From the NCBI RefSeq assembly GCF_042310355.1, contig NZ_JBHJMR010000002.1, positions 248,001 to 312,000 of the forward strand: a DNA stretch of 64,000 nucleotides, read 5' to 3'. The notes under the pieces were generated by a model that was not told the DNA's origin, searched no databases, and saw nothing but the letters and a program-made list of their open reading frames with translations. Each line of letters opens with the position of its first letter. The first letter of the stretch is position 1. Positions 56,922 to 64,000 of this stretch are shown here, piece by piece. Made by a program: the position numbers and the translations under genes. The DNA is from Wenzhouxiangella sp042310355. GTDB lineage: Bacteria > Pseudomonadota > Gammaproteobacteria > Xanthomonadales > Wenzhouxiangellaceae.

Positions 56922-59228
56922 GTGAGTCAGCGCGCGAAAAAGAGCGATACGGTCGATCAGTCCGCGCTGGCCATGAGACGGCGCCTGTCCGAGGCGCTGT
57001 TCCTGCTCATCCTCGTCGCTGCCGTCTACCTGTTGCTGTGCCTGGTCAGCCACGATCCGTCGGATCCCGGCTGGTCGCGATCGTCGGCCGGTTCCGAGAT
57101 CGACAATCTCGGTGGTGCTTTCGGCGCCTGGCTGGCCGATCTGTTCCTGGTGCTGTTCGGCTACATGGCCTATATCGCGCCCCTGCTGATCGGTTTTGCC
57201 GGCTTCCGGGTCCTGAGCGAACGCGGCGAGCCGGCCGGCCTGGCCGAGTGGTCGGTGCGCACCGGTGGTCTGCTGCTGGCGGTTCTGACCGGCTGCATGC
57301 TGCTGTCGATGCAGGCGTTTGAGGCCGGCACGCATCCCGGCGGCGGGGTGATCGGAGACGTGCTCTCCGCGCCCATGATGTCCACGCTCGGGCTGACCGG
57401 CGGGGTGCTGATCAGCCTGAGCATCTTCCTCGGCGGCATCACGCTGTTTACCGGCCTGTCCTGGATCGACGCGGTCGATCGCACCGGCCGGTTTGCGCTG
57501 GCCGCGTTCGCCTGGTCGATCAAGAAGATCGCGCTGGGACGCGACTGGATCGCCGGGCGCCGGGCCCGGGCCGAACGCGAAGAGGTGCGCAAGCGGGACT
57601 CGATCAAGCGCAAGTCGCGCAAGGAAGTGCGCATCGAGCCGCGGGTGGAGCCCAAGCTGAGCAAGCCGGCCGAGAAGAAGGCGCGCCAGCAGCCGCTGTT
57701 CAAGAATCTCTCTCCGGGCGAACTGCCGCCGCTGGAGCTGCTCGACGAGGCGCCGACCAAGCGGGCCGGGTACTCCGAGGAAGCGCTCAAGGCGATGAGT
57801 CGCCAGGTCGAGCTCAAGCTGGCCGACTTCGGCGTCGAGGTCGAAGTGGTTGCCGTCCACCCGGGGCCGGTGATCACACGCTTTGAACTGCAGCCGGCTC
57901 CCGGCGTGAAGGGTGCGCAGGTCTCCAATCTTTCCAAGGACCTGGCGCGGGGACTGAGCGTGATCTCCGTGCGCGTGGTTGACGTGATTCCGGGCAAGAG
58001 CGTCATCGGCCTGGAGATTCCCAACCAGAATCGCGAGATCGTCTACCTGCGCGAGATCCTGGCCTCGGAAGCCTACGCGCGCTCGGGCTCGCCACTGACC
58101 CTGGGCCTGGGCAAGAGCATCGCGGGCAAGCCCCTGGTCGCCGACCTTTCGCGCATGCCGCACCTGCTGGTCGCCGGCACGACCGGTTCGGGCAAGTCGG
58201 TGGCGATCAACGCCATGATCCTGAGCCTGCTCTACAAGGCCACGCCCGACCAGGTTCGCGTGATCATGATCGACCCCAAGATGCTGGAGTTGTCGGTCTA
58301 CGAGGGTATCCAGCACCTGCTCACGCCGGTGGTAACCGACATGAAGGATGCCGCCAACGCCTTGCGCTGGTGCGTGGCCGAAATGGAACGTCGTTACAAG
58401 TTGATGGCCTCGTTGGGGGTTCGCAACCTGTCCGGCTACAACCGCAAGATCAAGGAGGCGGCCGACAAGGGGCAGCCGATCCCCGATCCCTTCGTCGATC
58501 CCTCGCAGCTGGCCGAGGGCGAGGAACCGCCCCGGCTGGAGATGCTGCCCTACATCGTGGTGGTGGTCGATGAATTCGCCGACCTGATGATGATCGTGGG
58601 CAAGAAGATCGAGCAGCTGATCGCCCGGCTGGCGCAGAAGGCGCGTGCCTCGGGCATCCACCTGATCCTGGCCACCCAGCGACCGTCGGTGGACGTGATC
58701 ACCGGCCTGATCAAGGCCAATATCCCCACGCGCATGGCTTTCCAGGTGTCGTCGCGGGTCGATTCGCGCACCATTCTCGACCAGCAGGGTGCCGAGCAGC
58801 TGCTCGGTCACGGCGACATGCTCTACCTGCCGCCGGGTTCGGGATTGCCCGAGCGCATACACGGTGCGTTCGTCGACGACCACGAAGTGCACGCCGTGGT
58901 CGAGTCGCTCAAGCAGCAGGGCCCGGCGGACTATCTCGACGAGGTGCTGGCCGATACCCAGACCATGGCGGACGGCCAGCAGATCGGCGCAACCGGCCTG
59001 CCCGAGGGCGGCAGCGGCGATTCCGAAGATGAACTCTACGACAAGGCGGTCGCCTACGTGCTGGAAAGTCGCCGGGCCTCGATCTCGAGCGTTCAGCGTC
59101 AGCTCAGGATCGGCTACAACCGGGCCGCGCGCCTGGTCGAGGACATGGAGGCCCAGGGCGTGGTCAGCCCGCCCGAGCATAACGGCCAGCGCGAGGTGCT
59201 CGCGCCCAAGCCGCCGCCGCGCGACTGA
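56922..59228 (+). CDS. ftsK: DNA translocase FtsK
   Basis: FtsK pumps DNA at the division septum and activates XerCD at dif. The 768-residue product starts at GTG 56922. It has four membrane helices (residues ~20-190), a short linker, the alpha/beta motor with Walker A GTTGSGKSVAINAM and Walker B IVVVVDEFADLMM, and the C-terminal winged-helix gamma domain (ASISSVQRQLRIGYNRAARL). The linker is far shorter than in E. coli, as in many non-enteric species. A TATAAT at 56900-56905 might provide an internal promoter. Confidence 0.98.
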   Translation: MSQRAKKSDTVDQSALAMRRRLSEALFLLILVAAVYLLLCLVSHDPSDPGWSRSSAGSEIDNLGGAFGAWLADLFLVLFGYMAYIAPLLIGFAGFRVLSERGEPAGLAEWSVRTGGLLLAVLTGCMLLSMQAFEAGTHPGGGVIGDVLSAPMMSTLGLTGGVLISLSIFLGGITLFTGLSWIDAVDRTGRFALAAFAWSIKKIALGRDWIAGRRARAEREEVRKRDSIKRKSRKEVRIEPRVEPKLSKPAEKKARQQPLFKNLSPGELPPLELLDEAPTKRAGYSEEALKAMSRQVELKLADFGVEVEVVAVHPGPVITRFELQPAPGVKGAQVSNLSKDLARGLSVISVRVVDVIPGKSVIGLEIPNQNREIVYLREILASEAYARSGSPLTLGLGKSIAGKPLVADLSRMPHLLVAGTTGSGKSVAINAMILSLLYKATPDQVRVIMIDPKMLELSVYEGIQHLLTPVVTDMKDAANALRWCVAEMERRYKLMASLGVRNLSGYNRKIKEAADKGQPIPDPFVDPSQLAEGEEPPRLEMLPYIVVVVDEFADLMMIVGKKIEQLIARLAQKARASGIHLILATQRPSVDVITGLIKANIPTRMAFQVSSRVDSRTILDQQGAEQLLGHGDMLYLPPGSGLPERIHGAFVDDHEVHAVVESLKQQGPADYLDEVLADTQTMADGQQIGATGLPEGGSGDSEDELYDKAVAYVLESRRASISSVQRQLRIGYNRAARLVEDMEAQGVVSPPEHNGQREVLAPKPPPRD

Positions 59229-59295
59229 GTCAGCCGCGGTTCAGTGCACCCGGTGCACACTCGCACTTCAACCCTCCCAAAGGAGCAATCGCGAC

Positions 59296-59898
59296 ATGAT
59301 CATGGACTGGCTGGCCGCCCTCTTGCTGGCGGTATCGACATCCGGCGCGCCGCAGGACGGTCGTGCCCAGCTCGACGCCTTTGCCGAGGGTCTCGAAACA
59401 CTCTCCGGCCGCTTCGAGCAGGTCACCGTCGACGCGGACGGCCGGGTCACTGAAGAATCGTCCGGCGCGCTGTATTTCTCGCGGCCCGACCGCTTCCGCT
59501 GGAGCTACGACGAGCCTTTTCCGCAGGAAATCGTCGCCGACGGCGAACAGTTGTGGCACTACGACGTCTCGCTCGAGCAGGTGACCGTGCGCGAGCAGCC
59601 GTCTGCCGCCGAGTCGCCCCTGCTGGTGCTGACGCGTCCCGAGTTGCTGGATCGCTTCTACCGGGTCACCCACTCGGGCGAGGACTCGATCGAGTTCGAG
59701 CCGCTCGAGGAGGGCAGCGATATCGTGGAAGGAACGCTCTACTTTCGTGGGGGAATGCCGCGGCAGCTGGAGCTCGAAGACAGCTTCGGCCAGGTCACGC
59801 GGCTCGACCTGATGGACCTCGAGCGCAACCCCGAGCTCGAGTCGGAGACTTTCAGCTTCTCGGTGCCTGAAGGCGTCGACTTGCTCGAGGGCTACTGA
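59296..59898 (+). CDS. lolA: Outer-membrane lipoprotein carrier LolA
   Basis: LolA carries lipoproteins across the periplasm to LolB. The 200-residue product starts at ATG 59296 with GGAG ten bases upstream, a signal peptide (MDWLAALLLAVSTSGA) and the LolA core: LETLSGRFEQVTVDADG, GALYFSRPDRFRWSYDEPFP and QEIVADGEQLWHYDVSLEQV. It follows ftsK as in many gammaproteobacteria. Its 3' end overlaps the convergent metalloprotease by seven bases. Confidence 0.96.
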   Translation: MIMDWLAALLLAVSTSGAPQDGRAQLDAFAEGLETLSGRFEQVTVDADGRVTEESSGALYFSRPDRFRWSYDEPFPQEIVADGEQLWHYDVSLEQVTVREQPSAAESPLLVLTRPELLDRFYRVTHSGEDSIEFEPLEEGSDIVEGTLYFRGGMPRQLELEDSFGQVTRLDLMDLERNPELESETFSFSVPEGVDLLEGY

Positions 59899-62800
59899 GC
59901 TCGGAAACTTTCCGGGTCGCAGTCCAGCCCGTCCAGCCGCGTCAGGCGCTCGGGCGCCAGCTGACCTTGCCCGAACTCCGGGAGCAGGGAGTCGTAGCTG
60001 CCGCTGGCTTCGTTGCAGTTGTCGAAAACGAACTCGAGCCGCCCCCATGGGCGGCGTTCGACATCGTCGGCATCGAAGTCGCCGCCGAAGCGCGTACCGC
60101 CGGTCAGGGCCAGTTCCTCGAACAGGAGGCGATTGCCGTCCAGGCGGCCCTCGCCGACCACCCAGGCCTGCTCGCCGTTTTCGTCGTAGGTGAACCACGC
60201 GGTAAAGACCCGGCTCTCGCCCAGCTCCTGGAAGAACCAGCCCTGGCCGCTTAGGTCCGTGTCGCTCCAATGGCCGCTGATGCCAGGGGCAGCCTCGCTG
60301 GGTGACTTCGGGGCGCTGCCGCAGGGCAGGCCTTCGATGGTAAGCAGGCGAACAAAATCGAGCTCGCCGGAAGATTCGAACAGCGGGCTGTCGTAGCTCG
60401 CCCGACCGTGGTCACAGTGGCCGAATTCCAGCGTCAGCGTTCCCCAGGGCAACAGGCTGATGTTGCCGTCCTCGATCGGCGCATCGGGGTCGACCAGTCG
60501 CGTTGCCAGCATGTCGTCGAAGACGATGCGACCGCCGCTGATCTCGCCCACGCCGATCACCCAGGCCTGCTCGGCGCTTTCGGCGTTCGCCGGGGGATAG
60601 GTAAACCAGCTGATCGCGGCCTGATGCTCGTCGAGTACTTCCAGAAGCCAGCCTTCGCCCGAGCGCGAGGGGACGAAATAGTGGCCGCTGTGTCCCGGCC
60701 CCACCTGGTCGAGAACCGGGACGACGGCGAGGCTCTGCGGGGAATCGAGCGGGCCGGACCCCGTATCCGCCACGGTATCGATGTAGGCCCCGGTCTCGCC
60801 GTCGAAGCGCAGCACCGCGTGACTGTTCCGGCTGGCGACGAACAGATCACCGCTCGGACCGAAGGCCACCGCGCGCGCGAAATCAAGCCCGCCGCGGCCG
60901 GCGGCGACGAACTCGTCGACGAATGTTCGTTGCACCGGATCGAAACGCAGCACATTGTTGCCGCTGCCGTTGGCCACGTACAGCAGCTTGTCGGGGCCGA
61001 TCACCATGTCGCGGGGGTCGCTCAGGCCACCGTTGCCCGCAGTGGCGACATCGACCTCGCGCAGGCCCCGGGGCAGGGAGAAGCTCATGATGCGGTTCTC
61101 GCCGCCCTCGGCGACAAGCAATCGCTCGTTGCTCTCGGCCGCGGCTCGCAGCGGCAGGGCCAGGGTGTCGTCCCAGGCGCTTGGCTCGTCGGTGGGCTCG
61201 GGGTCGGTCAGCGGGTTCAGGTGCTCGCCTTGGCGATCGTAGACTTCGATCGCCCGGTCGCCCAGCACCACGAGCCGGTCGTCGCCGAGCCACTGCAGGG
61301 CGCGCGGAAACGAACTCTGAAGCGTGCGCGGCTCGGGCAGTTGCGAATCGAGATACACGTCGATCAGCCGGCCGCTGAGCCGGTCGAATCTGCGCACGTC
61401 TTCCGAAGCGAGCAGGTACAGACGGCCCTCATCGTCGACGAGCATGTCCGAGTGCTCGGTCAACACCGGACCCCGGTTGACCGGCTCGGGAGCGGCGACC
61501 ACGCCGCGGAAGCGCCCGTCCAGTCCCCAGGAAAGCACCCGGTCGTTACCGCTGCTGACGACCAGCAGCTCCCAGTCGTCGTCGTTCTCGGGCGTCCTCT
61601 GTCGCCGCGGCGAGAACATCAGCTCGGGAGCTGGCTCAGGCGGCCCGGCGCCGTTGTAGGGGTCGAAGGGGTGGGCGTCATCGCGGTCGGGGATCCCGTC
61701 GTCGTCCTGATCGTTCTGTGAGACATCCGGATGGTCGGTCGTGGTCGCCTGGCCGCCGAAGTAGCCAGCGACCAGTGAAGCGAGGCCGTTCATGTGGCCG
61801 GCATTGTCGGCTCGATCGCCGGGCGTGGTCGAGCCGCAGGGTTCGCCGGCACACCGGATCGACGGGTTGGAGTAGATATCGAGCCGGTGGTAGCGATCGA
61901 CGTGGCCGGTAGCGAAGCTGCCCATGACGGTGTGCCAGCGGCCGGAATGCGTCCAGGCGAAATTCCGGGCCTGCGGATCCGTCGATCCATACGCACTGCG
62001 CTGGTGCCCGGCGCCGAGGTTGTGCCCGAGTTCATGGGCGAAGACGGCATCCGAACAGACCGACCAGTTGCTTCGGCCGTCGTTGGCGATATGAACGCCC
62101 AACTCCCTTCGGGGTTGCCCGTCGTCGTCGGTCTGGGGAAAGTACGCCATACCGCAGGAACCGCGGGTTTCGATGTCGTGCGGCCAGGTCAGGATGACCA
62201 GGTCGGCGCGATGTTGCCTGCGCTTCTCGGACAGGGTGGACAAGCCCGGCACGGGATCGTCGGCGGCTGCGTCACGCATGTCGGCCAGGGCCATGTTGTT
62301 GGCCTGATGACGATCGTAGCGGGTCTGTTCGTGATGGACGAGGCGTACCTGGGCCGATACGCGGGAGTCGACCAGCGCCTGGTTGGCGATGGCCACCAGG
62401 TGATTGAGCCGTGTATCCAGTAATCCGTCGGGATATCGCTCCGACATCTCGGGGGTGTGCAGGAACATCACGTCGATCAGCGTCATGGCCTCGTCGTCGT
62501 GCCCGGAGGTTTCCGCCGGCGGCTGAGCGGTCTTGCCGGGTGGCTCCATTCTGGCGGAGTCGGCGGCGAGGGCGTCCTCGCCGAACTGGTCGACCTCGAA
62601 ATCGGGGTTCGACAGATCGAGTAGCCAGCTGCCGCGGTGATCGGTGGCTACCTGCAAAACGGCCTGGTCGGTTCGGATGCGCGCGAACACCCCGGCCCGG
62701 CCGACGGTGACCAGGGCGCGATGCCCGGTTCGGTCTTCTCCCACCAGGCTGATGTCGCCGTTGGCGTGCTCGTGGACGGTGCTCACCGCGGCATCAAAAG

Positions 62801-63089
62801 TCCCGCCGCCGGGCAAGGGCAGCGCCATCCGCCGGGGCGTGGATCGGGAAAGCCCGGTCGGCACGAGTGGAATCTCTTCGTCGTCCAGCCTGGAGGCGTC
62901 GACCCCTGCGGTGCGATCGGAACCGGTCGCGGACTCGATTCTCCAGGGAATGAAAGGCTCGGGAAGGGTTCGCTCGTTGCTGGCTTCGGGCGCCGATTCT
63001 TCGAGGCGACCGGACGGCGATGAATCGAGTCCGGACAGCACCAGCGACAAGCCGAGCAAGAGGGCCAGGAATGCCAGCGCCCGGCTCAT
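59892..63089 (-). CDS. Secreted metalloprotease with NHL repeats and twin C-terminal domains
   Basis: The 1065-residue exported protein has a signal peptide (ALAFLALLLGLSLVLSG) and a reprolysin-like zinc domain: HELGHNLGAGH with a downstream Met-turn (VMGSFATG). Next are a Ca-binding-like acidic turn (NDQDDDGIPDRDDAHPFD), NHL-type propeller repeats (residues ~600-790), and two tandem copies (799-935, 936-1065) of an uncharacterised domain with SGxGW, WFTY, EQAWV and PWGxL motifs. It lacks the DRFE tail. Likely an extracellular protease with interaction modules. Confidence 0.92.
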   Translation of the reverse strand: MSRALAFLALLLGLSLVLSGLDSSPSGRLEESAPEASNERTLPEPFIPWRIESATGSDRTAGVDASRLDDEEIPLVPTGLSRSTPRRMALPLPGGGTFDAAVSTVHEHANGDISLVGEDRTGHRALVTVGRAGVFARIRTDQAVLQVATDHRGSWLLDLSNPDFEVDQFGEDALAADSARMEPPGKTAQPPAETSGHDDEAMTLIDVMFLHTPEMSERYPDGLLDTRLNHLVAIANQALVDSRVSAQVRLVHHEQTRYDRHQANNMALADMRDAAADDPVPGLSTLSEKRRQHRADLVILTWPHDIETRGSCGMAYFPQTDDDGQPRRELGVHIANDGRSNWSVCSDAVFAHELGHNLGAGHQRSAYGSTDPQARNFAWTHSGRWHTVMGSFATGHVDRYHRLDIYSNPSIRCAGEPCGSTTPGDRADNAGHMNGLASLVAGYFGGQATTTDHPDVSQNDQDDDGIPDRDDAHPFDPYNGAGPPEPAPELMFSPRRQRTPENDDDWELLVVSSGNDRVLSWGLDGRFRGVVAAPEPVNRGPVLTEHSDMLVDDEGRLYLLASEDVRRFDRLSGRLIDVYLDSQLPEPRTLQSSFPRALQWLGDDRLVVLGDRAIEVYDRQGEHLNPLTDPEPTDEPSAWDDTLALPLRAAAESNERLLVAEGGENRIMSFSLPRGLREVDVATAGNGGLSDPRDMVIGPDKLLYVANGSGNNVLRFDPVQRTFVDEFVAAGRGGLDFARAVAFGPSGDLFVASRNSHAVLRFDGETGAYIDTVADTGSGPLDSPQSLAVVPVLDQVGPGHSGHYFVPSRSGEGWLLEVLDEHQAAISWFTYPPANAESAEQAWVIGVGEISGGRIVFDDMLATRLVDPDAPIEDGNISLLPWGTLTLEFGHCDHGRASYDSPLFESSGELDFVRLLTIEGLPCGSAPKSPSEAAPGISGHWSDTDLSGQGWFFQELGESRVFTAWFTYDENGEQAWVVGEGRLDGNRLLFEELALTGGTRFGGDFDADDVERRPWGRLEFVFDNCNEASGSYDSLLPEFGQGQLAPERLTRLDGLDCDPESFRAQ

Positions 63090-63580
63090 TTTCGACGCCC
63101 TTCGTCTCTGCGGCGGATCGAGGGCTCGTACCGCCAGCCATCCCGTCTCGTGCCGAGCATCGGACCGGATAGCGGAGAGTAGCGATCGTTGTCGGCGATG
63201 TTGGGCGGCGGTCCGTCCGGTCTCTTGAGGCGCCCTTTATCCGTCCTGTGCCGACTTACCGGCCATGGAACGTATACGGTTTGGGCCTTCTCCGGAGCCG
63301 TCTGTCGGGGCGTCGGTGTCTGCTGTTCGGCCCGGGCCCGACGGGCCAGTCGTTCCCGCCGCTCACGGATGAAAACCCGGGCGGCCTCGGCCAGGGCAGG
63401 GAGGTTTTCATCGGGTGCGATGAAACTGACGCCATCCCCGCTGCTGTGCGGTGCCGAATCGGGGCCGCAGGGACGATCGGAGAAGGCAACCACGCCGTCG
63501 GCCTCGCAACGATAGATCTGGGCCGAGGCGTCAACCGCGATCAGCAAGGTGATGATCGCCAGCGTGACTTGGTATTTCAT
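63086..63580 (-). CDS. DUF4124 domain protein
   Basis: The 164-residue protein has a signal peptide (LAIITLLIAVDASA) and the DUF4124 hallmark IYRCEADGVVAFSDRPCG. After that come an Arg-rich helix (RVFIRERRERLARRARAEQQ) and a basic, proline-rich tail. Function unknown. It overlaps the metalloprotease start by four bases, so the two are translated together and may work together. Confidence 0.87.
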   Translation of the reverse strand: MKYQVTLAIITLLIAVDASAQIYRCEADGVVAFSDRPCGPDSAPHSSGDGVSFIAPDENLPALAEAARVFIRERRERLARRARAEQQTPTPRQTAPEKAQTVYVPWPVSRHRTDKGRLKRPDGPPPNIADNDRYSPLSGPMLGTRRDGWRYEPSIRRRDEGRRK

Positions 63581-63625
63581 GGCCTCTCTCCCGGCTAATG
63601 CCGCGGCAAAGCGGACAAGCGGTTT

Positions 63626-63889
63626 TTACGGCTCGGGCCGGTCGAACGCCTCCGCCGAATTCTCGTCTTCCGGCCGGGTGAGGATTTCGACCGACTGGCG
63701 CGCCTGGTCGAGCATCTCGTGGCAGTGCTTGGACAGTTCGACGCCGCGCTTGAAGCGCTCGAGCGATTCCGCCAGGGTCAGGTCGCCCGACTCCAGGGCT
63801 TCGACCAGTCCTTCGAGTTCCTCCAGCGAGGCTTCGAAATCCGGCTTCTTCCCAGCCTGTTCCTTGGTGGCTTCGTTTTGCTTGCTCAT
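63626..63889 (-). CDS. xseB: Exodeoxyribonuclease VII small subunit
   Basis: XseB partners XseA in exonuclease VII. From ATG 63889 (MSKQNEATKE) the 87-residue product holds the family core FEASLEELEGLVEALESGDL and LAESLERFKRGVELSKHCHEML. The start may overlap the stop of an upstream gene by four bases (ATGA). ispA, often next to xseB, is not visible within the window. Confidence 0.96.
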   Translation of the reverse strand: MSKQNEATKEQAGKKPDFEASLEELEGLVEALESGDLTLAESLERFKRGVELSKHCHEMLDQARQSVEILTRPEDENSAEAFDRPEP

Positions 63890-64000
63890 GATCGCGATTC
63901 TACCGCAGTGGTGGCTATTCGGCGTGCACCCGGCTCCCACACGAGGGATTGCCTGCGCTGATCGAGGAGCTGGTCGAACTCGGCCGTTCGCCAGCGCGTG
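63886..64000 (-). CDS. Possible 3' end of an unidentified gene
   Basis: A minus-strand frame is open from the window edge to a TGA (63886-63888) that overlaps the xseB ATG as ATGA, the arrangement used by many neighbours here. The visible 37 residues include RWRTAEFDQLLDQRRQSLVW. I cannot assign a family; it could also be leader sequence. Confidence 0.35.
   Translation of the reverse strand, partial: TRWRTAEFDQLLDQRRQSLVWEPGARRIATTAVESRS

Overview
This window is a gene-dense, high-GC chromosomal segment from a free-living, aerobic Gram-negative bacterium. The gene order carB-greA-rpfE-recJ-prfB-lysS is the one known from the Xanthomonas rpf region. Together with several secreted modular proteases, this points to a gammaproteobacterium near the Xanthomonadales/Wenzhouxiangellaceae; the genus is an inference. 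There is no rRNA, tRNA, CRISPR array, prophage or insertion sequence. Almost everything is core chromosome, with a few accessory secreted proteins. No stretch over 300 bases lacks a gene.

Layout. 1-6.6 kb: carB end, greA, rpfE-like gene, recJ, prfB with a complete RF2 +1 frameshift site, lysS. 6.6-14.2 kb: an unrecognised secreted protein, a B-box/membrane/TPR protein, blc lipocalin, a FAD amine oxidase-like protein, lpxH (apparent CTG start), a periplasmic cyclophilin, mtnA. 14.3-26.7 kb: gyrA, then three large exported peptidases (M14 carboxypeptidase, S8 subtilase, tricorn-like S41). 26.7-27.0 kb: an unusual two-hairpin element between convergent genes. 27-33.3 kb: gcvP, ctaB, SCO-like and SURF1 (heme-copper oxidase assembly), a DUF2909 protein, a peroxiredoxin, pilH. 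33.4-41.6 kb: acuI-like reductase, lpd, sucB, sucA (2-oxoglutarate dehydrogenase operon), purB. 41.7-49.2 kb: a membrane diguanylate cyclase, a periplasmic MetX-like hydrolase, an SQR-like flavoprotein, a secreted M20 peptidase, an acyltransferase, fumC, greB (apparent CTG start). 49.2-55.7 kb: hsp20 behind a ROSE-like RNA thermometer, plsC, rhomboid, SRPBCC protein, DUF2520 protein, aat, a FemAB-like GNAT protein, trxB. 55.7-64 kb: ald behind an attenuator-like leader, ftsK, lolA, a large secreted HExxHxxGxxH metalloprotease with a DUF4124 partner, xseB, and a possible partial gene.

How the genes fit together. The sucA-sucB-lpd operon, fumC, gcvP and the cytochrome oxidase assembly genes indicate a full TCA cycle and aerobic respiration. 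The exported M14, S8, S41, M20 and M12-like peptidases, with ald, suggest growth on protein and amino acids. Many neighbours overlap by ATGA/GTGA, and four convergent pairs overlap at their 3' ends, so packing is tight.

Most notable non-coding signals: (i) two long hairpins at 26754-26954 whose unrelated stems enclose the same 27-nt loop in opposite orientations; (ii) three intergenic hairpins whose arms are tandem 7-mers (GGGACYA) and whose loops are unrelated; (iii) a ROSE-like thermometer; (iv) mutually exclusive hairpins before ald; (v) -10 elements shared by divergent genes. Three secreted proteins also end in a common DRFE tail that I cannot assign to a named sorting signal.
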